Shown: positions 45,495 to 52,580 of the stretch, one piece after another
Position numbering within the stretch: position 1 is the stretch's first letter
How the letters are laid out: each line of letters starts with the position of its first letter
Origin: Ensifer adhaerens
GTDB taxonomy: Bacteria; Pseudomonadota; Alphaproteobacteria; Rhizobiales; Rhizobiaceae
DNA length: 64,000 nucleotides
NCBI RefSeq assembly: GCF_013283195.1
Contig: NZ_JABEKT010000001.1
Coordinates: forward strand, 532,795-596,794
Direction: 5' to 3'
Notes under the pieces: model-generated
Database searches by the model: none
What the model was told of the DNA's origin: nothing
What the model saw: only the letters and a program-made list of their open reading frames with translations
Made by a program: the position numbers and the translations under genes

Positions 45495-45879
45495 CGTTCG
45501 ATCTTTACGCCGTGGAAGGGGGAACGGCGGCGATGTGCGTTCGTGCGGTCGGGCGCGGTTATTTGGACACGTTCAACGCGCTGAAGGAAAAGTGACACGG
45601 GAAGAGTTCGAATATCCGATCCCTTATGGGGAGGCCGAAGAGATGCTTACGCATGCTTTGGGCGTGATCGAGAAAACGCGATACGAAATTGAGTTCCAAG
45701 GCGCATACTGGGAAATCGACGTCATTACCGGCGCATATCTCGGGCTGGTGACGGCGGAAATCGAGCTTGCGGACCCCGACGATGAGCCTTCGATGCCGCC
45801 TTGGCTCGGGCCGGAGATAACCGGGAACCCGCTTTGTTCGAACCGCGGTCTGGCCCTTGAAGCGGGCCGACCGGGCTGA
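45495..45879 (+). pseudogene. CYTH-domain protein remnant (triphosphate tunnel family)
   Basis: From 45592 the frame reads VTREEFEYPIPYGEAEEMLTHALGVIEKTRYEIEFQGAYWEIDV...LVTAEIELADPDDEPSMPPWLGPEITGNPLCSNRGLAL, the C-terminal half of CYTH proteins. The N-terminal half (EIERKFLV and the tunnel Arg/Lys residues) is missing. A weakly similar bit (TAAMCVRAVGRGYLDTFNALKEK) sits just upstream in another frame and ends in a stop, which suggests a frameshift plus deletion. CYTH proteins hydrolyse triphosphate or bind polyphosphate, so the remnant is of interest beside a PPK2 gene. Confidence 0.72.
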
Positions 45880-45976
45880 GGCTTCGCAAGGCAGGGTGAG
45901 GCGGCATAGCCGTGTCGGTCCTTCGATGATCCCGAAGGTTGAATTTCGTCTCAAGTCAGGAAATGGAGCCAAAAAC

Positions 45977-46447
45977 ATGGAAAAGAAAGAGATCGATCCC
46001 AACGCGGCGCCGATCAGTGCCAAGGATCTGCGCATGCAGATGCTGCAACGCGAAATGGATGAAATGGACAAGGAACGCAAGCTGCGGTCAATTGAGGAGC
46101 AGAAGCTCTCCAAGTTCACCGACGAGTTCCTTCATGATCACGTAACGCCTGAGGAAATCGCTGTCGTGCGTCGGCTGGTCACAAATGCCGTGCGTGACGG
46201 AAAGTTGGAGGCGCTGGTCTACAGTTTCCCTTCGGACCTCTGCTCGGATCGTGGTCGTGCCATCAATAGCGCTGACAAGGACTGGCCCCAAACGCTTCAA
46301 GGCAAGGCCAAGGAATTCTTCGAGCGCTACCAGCAGTTCGGCAAACCTCAGGGCTATAAATTGAAGGCGATGATCATCAACTTCCCAGGCGGGGTCCCTG
46401 GAGATGTTGGATTTTTCCTGAACTGGGCGCCCGACGATATCAAATAG
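45977..46447 (+). CDS. Conserved protein of unknown function
   Basis: A 156-residue soluble protein with no signal peptide. The first 50 residues are a highly charged helix likely to form a coiled coil (DLRMQMLQREMDEMDKERKLRSIEEQKLSKFTDEFL). The second part is compact and contains FPSDLCSDRGRAINSADKDWPQTLQGKAKEFFERYQQF and INFPGGVPGDVGFFLNWAP. I recall similar proteins in other alpha-proteobacteria but know of no function. GGAG precedes the ATG by nine bases. It converges on the second sulP gene. Confidence 0.72.
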   Translation: MEKKEIDPNAAPISAKDLRMQMLQREMDEMDKERKLRSIEEQKLSKFTDEFLHDHVTPEEIAVVRRLVTNAVRDGKLEALVYSFPSDLCSDRGRAINSADKDWPQTLQGKAKEFFERYQQFGKPQGYKLKAMIINFPGGVPGDVGFFLNWAPDDIK

Positions 46448-46523
46448 CCAGCCAGGCGGAGGACAGCGAAGCGGCGGTGCGCACTGCCGCTTAGACGCAA
46501 TCCTGTCTGTCGCACCCTGACAC

Positions 46524-48218
46524 TTATCGGGATAGCGGGCGGTCGCGAGAAAACGCGTGATAGCAATCTTCGATGCTCTCGAAGATCATCGGCCTGCCGA
46601 TTTCCTCGACCAGGCCCGATCGCTCAAGCATCTCCAGGGCATCGGTGTGCAGCTCGGCAAGACCGAGCGCAATTCCGCGGTCGGCCATATAGGCTCGGAC
46701 CTCTTGCAGCATGATCGCTGCGCTACTGTCGATCTGCGGAATCGCGCTCGCGTCGATCACGAACCAGCGGGTATCCTCGGGCAGATCGTCCACAAGAGCG
46801 CGCAGCTTTTCGGCGATGTAGTCGGTATTGAAGAAGAGCAGGCTGCCCTGGATCATGCAGACTGTCAGTCCCTCGACGGCGAGCGCGTCGGGAGCGCGGT
46901 GAAGCTTGAAAAAACCGTCGCGGCCCGGGATCCGCCCAAGGATCGCGTATCGCGGAAACATGCTTTTCTGCAAGAGATAGACCAAGGTTGCCGCGATCGC
47001 GATGACAACACCGTTGAGCACGCCGAGGCCGATCGGCCCCCACATCGCGATGAGAGCGAAAGCGAACTCCATTCTGCTGATGCGCCACGTTTGTTTGAGA
47101 GCATCTATGTCGATGAGGCTGAGCGCCGTTGCGGCAAGAATGGCTCCGAGCGCCGGGATCGGTAGGATCCGCAGCGAGTCGCCGAGAAAGACAATGGTAG
47201 CCAACAGGCCCGCGGCCGCAACGAGGCCGGCAATCTGGGATTTGCCTCCCACCAGCAAGTTCACGGCAGTTCGCGAGTCCGAAGCAGTGACGGGAAATGC
47301 ACCAAACAGGCCGGCCGCAATGTTCGCCGCGCCGAACCCGGACAGTTCACGATTGGGATCGACGCGCTCACCCGTCTGCGCCGAAAAGCTTCTGGCGGCA
47401 ATGATCCCGGATCCGAAGCTGACAAGGAAGATCGCCGCTGCGCCGAGCAGCAGCGGCTGCAAGGAAATTCCGGCCAAGGACGGGATGGCAAGCGGCGGCA
47501 TACTGCCGGGTATGTCGCCGACGACGGCAATGCCGAGCGCCTCGAAGTCGAACATCGCCGAGAGTGCGGTGGCAAGCACGACGACGATGATCGGGCCTGG
47601 GATCGGCGATCGGAATATGCGTGCGGCCTGCAATAGGGCGAAGGCCGAGACGGCAAGTGCAAGAGACGGCAGATGGATGGCGTCGAGTTTGCCGAGCAGT
47701 TCGAAGATGGGTCCGATCAGGCCGTCCGATCCGATCTTCAAACCCGTCACGCGCCCGATCTGACTGACCAGGATGGAAAGCGATATCCCCGCGAAAAAGC
47801 CGGTGAGGATCGGCCGCGACAGAAAAGTGGCGAGAATGCCGAGCCGTGCCAGACGCGCTGCAAGACAAAGCCCGCCGACGATCATGGCCAGCAGGGCCGC
47901 GACGGTCGTCCTGCTTGCCGTGAGGCCAGGATCGGCAAAGAGCGTCGTGAGCACGGCAGCGAGCACCGTCATCGTCCCTGCGTCCGGGCCGACGATCAGT
48001 TTGCGAGACGGCCCGAAAAGGGCGTAAGCCACGAGAGGTGCGATGCTGGCATAGAGGCCCGTTTCCGCGGGCAAACCCGCCAGAGCCGGATAGGCGATGG
48101 CACTTGGCAGGCCGACCGCCGCGATCGCAAGGCCGGCGGACACATCGCTCTTGAGCCACGCGGCCCTATAGCCTGAGAGACCGGAAATCAGGGGTATGTA
48201 GGAAGCGACGGAGGACAT
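46524..48218 (-). CDS. SulP family anion transporter with STAS domain (sulP2)
   Basis: A 564-residue inner-membrane transporter. Membrane part about residues 15-415, starting SDVSAGLAIAAVGLPSAIAYPALAGLPAETGLYASIAPLVAYALFGPSRKLIVGPD. STAS domain about 440-550 (LTVCMIQGSLLFFNTDYIAEKL, WFVIDASAIPQIDSSAAIMLQEV); the STAS Ser is in DSSAA. It differs much from sulP1. An FNR-type box centred 40 bp before the start codon and a TATTCT -10 six bases before it predict an almost leaderless mRNA under Crp/Fnr control. Confidence 0.92.
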   Translation of the reverse strand: MSSVASYIPLISGLSGYRAAWLKSDVSAGLAIAAVGLPSAIAYPALAGLPAETGLYASIAPLVAYALFGPSRKLIVGPDAGTMTVLAAVLTTLFADPGLTASRTTVAALLAMIVGGLCLAARLARLGILATFLSRPILTGFFAGISLSILVSQIGRVTGLKIGSDGLIGPIFELLGKLDAIHLPSLALAVSAFALLQAARIFRSPIPGPIIVVVLATALSAMFDFEALGIAVVGDIPGSMPPLAIPSLAGISLQPLLLGAAAIFLVSFGSGIIAARSFSAQTGERVDPNRELSGFGAANIAAGLFGAFPVTASDSRTAVNLLVGGKSQIAGLVAAAGLLATIVFLGDSLRILPIPALGAILAATALSLIDIDALKQTWRISRMEFAFALIAMWGPIGLGVLNGVVIAIAATLVYLLQKSMFPRYAILGRIPGRDGFFKLHRAPDALAVEGLTVCMIQGSLLFFNTDYIAEKLRALVDDLPEDTRWFVIDASAIPQIDSSAAIMLQEVRAYMADRGIALGLAELHTDALEMLERSGLVEEIGRPMIFESIEDCYHAFSRDRPLSR

Positions 48219-48223
48219 GTCTC

Positions 48224-48264
48224 AGAATACTCGCTTCGCAGTTCGAGGCATTGATCGCAGTCAA
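48224..48264 (-). promoter_or_regulatory. FNR/FixK-type promoter of sulP2
   Basis: The box at 48251-48264 reads TTGATCGCAGTCAA, one mismatch from TTGAT-N4-ATCAA. On the leftward strand it is followed after 21 bp by TATTCT (48229-48224). The box centre lies about 41 bp from the predicted start near 48217, the class II activator position. Confidence 0.7.
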
Positions 48265-48444
48265 TCCGTACCAGGGAGATCTCGACACAATTCGACCCAC
48301 ACGAACGCTGACTGGCGCGGCGTTGAGGTAGGCTCTCGTATTATACTAGGGCGAATTCCCCGGTCGTGTAGGATAGGCCACACATGATCACTGCACATCT
48401 GGACGCAGCTGGCTGTTGTCCCTTGCACGGAGTGGAGAGGCGGC

Positions 48445-49542
48445 ATGAATGATCGACCGACTGAGGACGGCGATGGGCGGGCGCCGGGATCGGACGGCAT
48501 GTCGATAGAGGCCCGCGTCACCATCTTTGCCCGGTTGGCTGTTGTCGGTCTTTTCGCCTATCTATCCCTGACCTTGATAGCGCCGTTTGCCATCATCATT
48601 CTGTGGGCGGCCGTCTTGGCGGTCGCACTTAATCCCGCCTATCAACGGATATGCAGATGGCTTGGCAACAGGCGAAAGCTTGCTGCGTTCGTTCTGACCC
48701 TTGCTTGCCTGGTGTTGATCGTCGGACCGCTTGCAGGGATTGCTGTCAGCTTCGTCGAGCTTTCCCACACCCTATTGACGCGATTGTCTGCCGGCACTTC
48801 GTTTGTTCCCGTTCCGCCGGAGGCTGTAAAGAACTGGCCTGTCGTGGGTGAACGTGTCTACGAAGCATGGCTGTTGGCTGCCAGCAACATCAAGGCCGCC
48901 CTGATCCGGTTCGAGCCATACCTGCTCCAAGCCGGCACCTCGTTTCTGGCAAAACTGGCGCGCTTTGGAGCAGACCTTGTTGGCTTCGTCTTTTCCGTTC
49001 TTGTCGCTGGGTTTCTTTTCGGATCTGCCCAGCGACTGTCGGAACATTTCCAGACGTTTGCAGATCGCATTGGTGGTGAGCGCGGTATCGGCTTCGTCCG
49101 GCTTGCCGCCGCGACCATTCGCAACGTTGCGCGTGGCGTCCTCGGGATTGCGTTGCTGCAGGCCATCCTTTGCGCGCTCGTTCTCGGTCTTTTTGGGGTG
49201 CCGGCACCAGGTGCGATCGCGTTTGCGGTTCTGGTGGCCTGCATCGTTCAGATCGGGCCACTGCTCGTCATACTGCCGGTGGTGATCTGGGCGTTCTGGC
49301 ATTTTACCTTCGGCACCGCGATTGCCCTGACCCTGGCGTTGCTGCCTCTCGTCATCATCGACAATGTCATGAAACCGATCCTCGTGGCGAAGGGGCTGTC
49401 GACACCCACGCTCGTCATCTTGCTGGGGGTCGTCGGCGGCACGATTTCCTATGGTTTGATCGGCCTTTTCCTCGGTCCTATCGTCCTCAGTGTCTTCTAC
49501 GACTTGCTGATCGTCTGGGTGCGTGCCGATCGCCCCAGATGA
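48445..49542 (+). CDS. AI-2E family (PerM-like) membrane protein
   Basis: A 365-residue membrane protein with about eight helices. Family segments are FAIIILWAAVLAVALNPAYQRICRWLGNRRKLAAFVLTLACLVLIVGPLAG near the N-terminus, AATIRNVARGVLGIALLQAILCALVLGLFGVPAPG in the middle and LLPLVIIDNVMKPILVAKGLSTPTLVILLGVVGGTISYGLIGLFLGPIVLSVFYDLL at the end. Members have been called AI-2 exporters or sodium/proton exchangers; the substrate here is unknown. GGAGAGG stands before the ATG. It is divergent from sulP2, with the FNR box in the shared region. Confidence 0.9.
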   Translation: MNDRPTEDGDGRAPGSDGMSIEARVTIFARLAVVGLFAYLSLTLIAPFAIIILWAAVLAVALNPAYQRICRWLGNRRKLAAFVLTLACLVLIVGPLAGIAVSFVELSHTLLTRLSAGTSFVPVPPEAVKNWPVVGERVYEAWLLAASNIKAALIRFEPYLLQAGTSFLAKLARFGADLVGFVFSVLVAGFLFGSAQRLSEHFQTFADRIGGERGIGFVRLAAATIRNVARGVLGIALLQAILCALVLGLFGVPAPGAIAFAVLVACIVQIGPLLVILPVVIWAFWHFTFGTAIALTLALLPLVIIDNVMKPILVAKGLSTPTLVILLGVVGGTISYGLIGLFLGPIVLSVFYDLLIVWVRADRPR

Positions 49543-49582
49543 CCCGGGACGACCGCACTGAACGGGTGCGGTCGCAGCCTTG

Positions 49583-50428
49583 TCAGAAAACGTCTGGAAC
49601 CAAGTTTCTCGGAACGTTCGGCTCCACATAGTCGTCAGGGCGCTTCTGCCTCTTGCCGAGAGCCGGCGCCTGATATTTCACGCGCTCGTAAGGTATGGAT
49701 TTGAGAAGGTGGCTGATGCAGTTGATCCTCGCCCTTTTCTTGTCGTCCGATGGCACGATCCACCAGGGCGCGTGCTGACTGTCGGTTATTCGGATCATCT
49801 CGTCGTAGGCACGCGTGTAGTCCCACCACCGACGATAGGATTCGAGATCCATCGGGCTCAGCTTCCATTGGCGCAGCGGGTCATCAATGCGCTGGCGGAA
49901 CCGTCGCTCCTGTTCGTCCTCGCTGACAGTCAGGAAATACTTTAGAAGCGTGACGCCGCTTTCAACGATGGCAGCCTCGAACCGGGGAGTAAGTTCAAGA
50001 AAGCGTCGCGCCTGCTTGTCCGAACAATAGCCCATGACGCGCTCGACGCCGGGGCGGTTGTACCAGCTACGGTCGAAAATGACGATTTCGCCGGCTGCCG
50101 GCATATGAGCGATATAGCGCTGCATGTACATCTGTGACTTTTCGCGGTCGGTCGGCGCCGGCAGGGCAACGACCCGGAAAACGCGCGGACTGACACGTTC
50201 GGTTATGCGCTTGATGGTCCCGCCCTTTCCGGCTGCATCGCGGCCCTCGAAGATGATGACGATCCGGGCACCCGCCTTCTTCACCCAAGCCTGAAGGTGC
50301 GCGAGCTCCACTTGAAGGCGGGCCATCTCCTTTTCATATCGCTTGCGCCCGTCCTTCCGTCCCTTGTTCTTCTTCGTTCCTTTTGCCGCTGATTCCAGCA
50401 GGGCTTCGTCGTCCTCAGATCTGTCCAT
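49583..50428 (-). CDS. ppk2: Polyphosphate kinase 2 (class I)
   Basis: A 281-residue enzyme transferring phosphate between polyphosphate and nucleotides. Walker A is EGRDAAGKGG (residues 61-70), the lid/Walker B region is DRSWYNRPGVERVMGYC (119 on) and KYFLTVSEDEQERRFRQR follows. One kinase domain is present, with the basic N-terminal extension KKNKGRKDGRKRYEKEM, as in class I enzymes, which mainly phosphorylate nucleoside diphosphates. Its mRNA probably starts at an FNR-type promoter 180 bp upstream. Confidence 0.95.
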   Translation of the reverse strand: MDRSEDDEALLESAAKGTKKNKGRKDGRKRYEKEMARLQVELAHLQAWVKKAGARIVIIFEGRDAAGKGGTIKRITERVSPRVFRVVALPAPTDREKSQMYMQRYIAHMPAAGEIVIFDRSWYNRPGVERVMGYCSDKQARRFLELTPRFEAAIVESGVTLLKYFLTVSEDEQERRFRQRIDDPLRQWKLSPMDLESYRRWWDYTRAYDEMIRITDSQHAPWWIVPSDDKKRARINCISHLLKSIPYERVKYQAPALGKRQKRPDDYVEPNVPRNLVPDVF

Positions 50429-50878
50429 GACTTCCCACTCCTTTAGTCAGGCAAAGAAACGATGAAATACACTGCGAACAAACTCTGCATCCGAGGCGCG
50501 CGGACACGTCAGGGCGTACGGCGCTCAAAGTCCCCGCTCAAACAGGTGTGGCTCCCGCCACTCAGCGAGCGACATGATAACCATCGGCCATCTCTTCGTT
50601 GTCAGGCGGTTTCGATAATAACGCCAATCCGCCTTTCTTTCGTTGATCGCAATCAAACGGAAATGGCTTCTTTCGCTGGCGCAAGGTGGCGCGAGGTAAG
50701 GAACAGGGGACACTTGGTATGTTCGCGTATCTTACGCCTCACGGGACTGCGGCTGTACTATCATCGCCAACGAGACAATCGATTAAACCGAAGAAACCTC
50801 TGGCTGCCAGAAAGGCAGTTGCGATGTGAAATTTTCGAAGCGGCATTTCGAGATCACACCCAACCGTGTTGAGGTCAC
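50429..50878. other. Divergent control region between ppk2 and the crp/fnr gene
   Basis: 450 bp without a supported gene. It contains the perfect FNR/FixK box at 50643-50656 and the leftward -10 of ppk2. The part next to the regulator gene has no second box, so autoregulation of the regulator from this site would require action at a distance. Confidence 0.5.
50615..50656 (-). promoter_or_regulatory. FNR/FixK-type promoter of ppk2
   Basis: The box TTGATCGCAATCAA at 50643-50656 is a perfect TTGAT-N4-ATCAA palindrome. On the leftward strand TATTAT (50620-50615) follows after 22 bp. The box centre (50649.5) lies 41.5 bp from the predicted start at about 50608, the exact class II position. Confidence 0.78.
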
Positions 50879-51481
50879 ATGACTACCGGAATTGCAATTA
50901 CCAGGCGAACAGACCAGCAGCAGGCATCTCGAATCGCGATATTCGCCAACGGCCAGACCATCTACGCAGACGGAGAGAAGTGCGATTGGGCCTACCGCAT
51001 CGCATTCGGTGCGGTGAGCCTCTATAGGGTGCTTGCCTGCGGCAGGCGACAGATTGTTTCCTTCCACCTTGCGGGCGAGTGGTTCGGAATTGAACAGGGG
51101 CGTCGGCGGCAGTTCACCGCGGAGGCCATAGGACCGACAGGGATCCTGTGTGCAAATCTCGCGGCAGATCAGTGCCCGGCCTTGTTGCCCGCCGTGCTGG
51201 ACGCTCTGTGGTCCGCTCGAGAACATCAGCTGGTCATAAGTCGACAGAGTTCGCATGAGAGGGTTGCTGCGTTTCTCCTGGAAATATCAGAGCGCACGCA
51301 GGACAAGCGCAGGTTCGATCTGCCGATGCCGCGGGCTGATATCGCCGACTACCTTGGTTTGACGATTGAATCCGTGTCCCGGGCAGTCACGAGATTGAAG
51401 TGCAGCAATGCGATCAGGCTGGTTGGCCCAAGGGGGATCGAGATCCTCGATAGGGACCGATTGAGATCGTTCTGCGACTAA
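50879..51481 (+). CDS. Crp/Fnr family regulator, FixK-like
   Basis: A 200-residue regulator with the cyclic-nucleotide-fold sensor (about residues 15-115: GEKCDWAYRIAFGAVSLYRVLACGRRQIVSFHLAGEWFGIE) and a C-terminal winged helix. The recognition helix reads YLGLTIESVSRAVTRL with Glu164, Ser167 and Arg168, the E-xx-SR set that reads TTGAT in FNR and FixK. The N-terminal Cys cluster of FNR is absent, so it does not carry an FNR-type iron-sulfur cluster. FNR boxes occur in front of ppk2 and sulP2 nearby, so it probably controls part of the block. Confidence 0.9.
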   Translation: MTTGIAITRRTDQQQASRIAIFANGQTIYADGEKCDWAYRIAFGAVSLYRVLACGRRQIVSFHLAGEWFGIEQGRRRQFTAEAIGPTGILCANLAADQCPALLPAVLDALWSAREHQLVISRQSSHERVAAFLLEISERTQDKRRFDLPMPRADIADYLGLTIESVSRAVTRLKCSNAIRLVGPRGIEILDRDRLRSFCD

Positions 51482-51585
51482 AGCGCGTCGCGATCTTTCA
51501 GATTCGCTTGGCGCGCTTTAAGCTCTTGTCTTTGCGTATGTCGTTATCGCAAAACCGCGGCACATTTTGCGCGACCTACTTTAGG
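51482..51585 (-). repeat. Rhizobial dispersed intergenic repeat, family 2, copy 2 (inverted)
   Basis: It contains CGCGCTTTAAGCTCTTGTC, TTTGCGTATGTCGTTATCGC and TTTTGCGCGACCTACTTTAG. Read on the other strand it lines up with 39163-39233 (GCAAAGACAAGAGC against GTAAAAACAAAGAGATAGAGC). It begins right after the stop codon of the regulator gene. Confidence 0.6.
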
Positions 51586-51640
51586 CTGCCGATGATGCAT
51601 CGCGCGTCGTTCGCGGACCAACTGTTTATCGGAGCCACTG

Positions 51641-52120
51641 GTGGACCCCAACGTCACAACCGTCGTCGAGGCGATCGAAACAGCGCTGACACCGGTGTTC
51701 CTGCTTGCGGGCACGGGCGGGTTTCTCAATGTTTTCGTCGCGCGACTGGCTCGCATCTCCGATCGTGTGAACGAAGTCGTCGACATCGTTGCAAGTCGCG
51801 AGGGGGAAATCCGTTCACGACAGATCCAGTTGGCCCATCTGCGGCGACGTACCTTGGCCTTGGAAATTGCAGTTATTCTCGCGTCATTGTCCGGTGTTTG
51901 CACGTGTATTTCAGTGATAGGATTGCTGGCGGGTGCCATTCGCGAGCACGTCCGCGACCAGTTGCTGTTCTGGTTTTTCGGCGCGGCTGTGGCGGGTCTC
52001 ATCGGCGCACTGCTCGCCTTCCTGTTTGAAATGCTTGTCGCCGGATACAGCATGATTCGGCAAATGGCCGGCCGCGATGTCTACCACTCTCCACCGAACC
52101 GCCAGCACACGCCGGATTGA
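51641..52120 (+). CDS. DUF2721-type membrane protein
   Basis: A 159-residue membrane protein with three helices (about residues 15-38, 72-95, 108-133). The segment PVFLLAGTGGFLNVFVARLARISDRVNEV is the family hallmark. The start is a GTG at 51641 with GGAG about seven bases upstream. No function is known for the family. It lies downstream of the Crp/Fnr gene, separated by the family 2 repeat. Confidence 0.82.
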   Translation: MDPNVTTVVEAIETALTPVFLLAGTGGFLNVFVARLARISDRVNEVVDIVASREGEIRSRQIQLAHLRRRTLALEIAVILASLSGVCTCISVIGLLAGAIREHVRDQLLFWFFGAAVAGLIGALLAFLFEMLVAGYSMIRQMAGRDVYHSPPNRQHTPD

Positions 52121-52159
52121 GCACGCGCCAGGCATCGATCGTTAACGCCTCCGGAGCGG

Positions 52160-52420
52160 CTAGGTCAGAAACTGCTTCAATTCGTCGGCGAGGCTGACGA
52201 TCAGTTCTTCGAACTCGCGGCGGCGCTCTTCGCGAACATCCGCCTCGAACGTATCGATCTTTTCCAAAGCTCCCTCGGCCAGCGCCAAATCTTCGCAAAG
52301 CCCCCTGAAGCTTTCGCTGCCCAACATGAGTTGTCTGATCCTGAGCGGCTTGTCCGGGAAACGCCTCAAAGCCGCTTGCAGGCCGTCATTGTTCAGGCCG
52401 CCCCTGGATTGCGTTTCCAT
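52160..52420 (-). CDS. Small helical protein of unknown function
   Basis: An 86-residue acidic protein. The start at 52420 (METQSRGGLNNDGLQ) is selected by the strong GGAGGGGG two bases upstream of its spacer; ATG codons at 52459 and 52516 would extend it. The C-terminal half (LALAEGALEKIDTFEADVREERRREFEELIVSLADELKQFL) should be a long amphipathic helix or coiled coil. No family was recognised. It converges on the DUF2721 gene. Confidence 0.6.
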   Translation of the reverse strand: METQSRGGLNNDGLQAALRRFPDKPLRIRQLMLGSESFRGLCEDLALAEGALEKIDTFEADVREERRREFEELIVSLADELKQFLT

Positions 52421-52580
52421 GGCCCCCTCCAGAACCGAGAGCTTTCGCGTTACTGCCATATTACGGTGGAGCTTTGAGTTTGAAAGGTATGTTACGCGAC
52501 GATACATCAGGTACACGCCAAGCCATGCCCGGCTCCCCGTCGGAAGGGTGACGCCATTTTCAGGTCAGGTCTCGACGATC

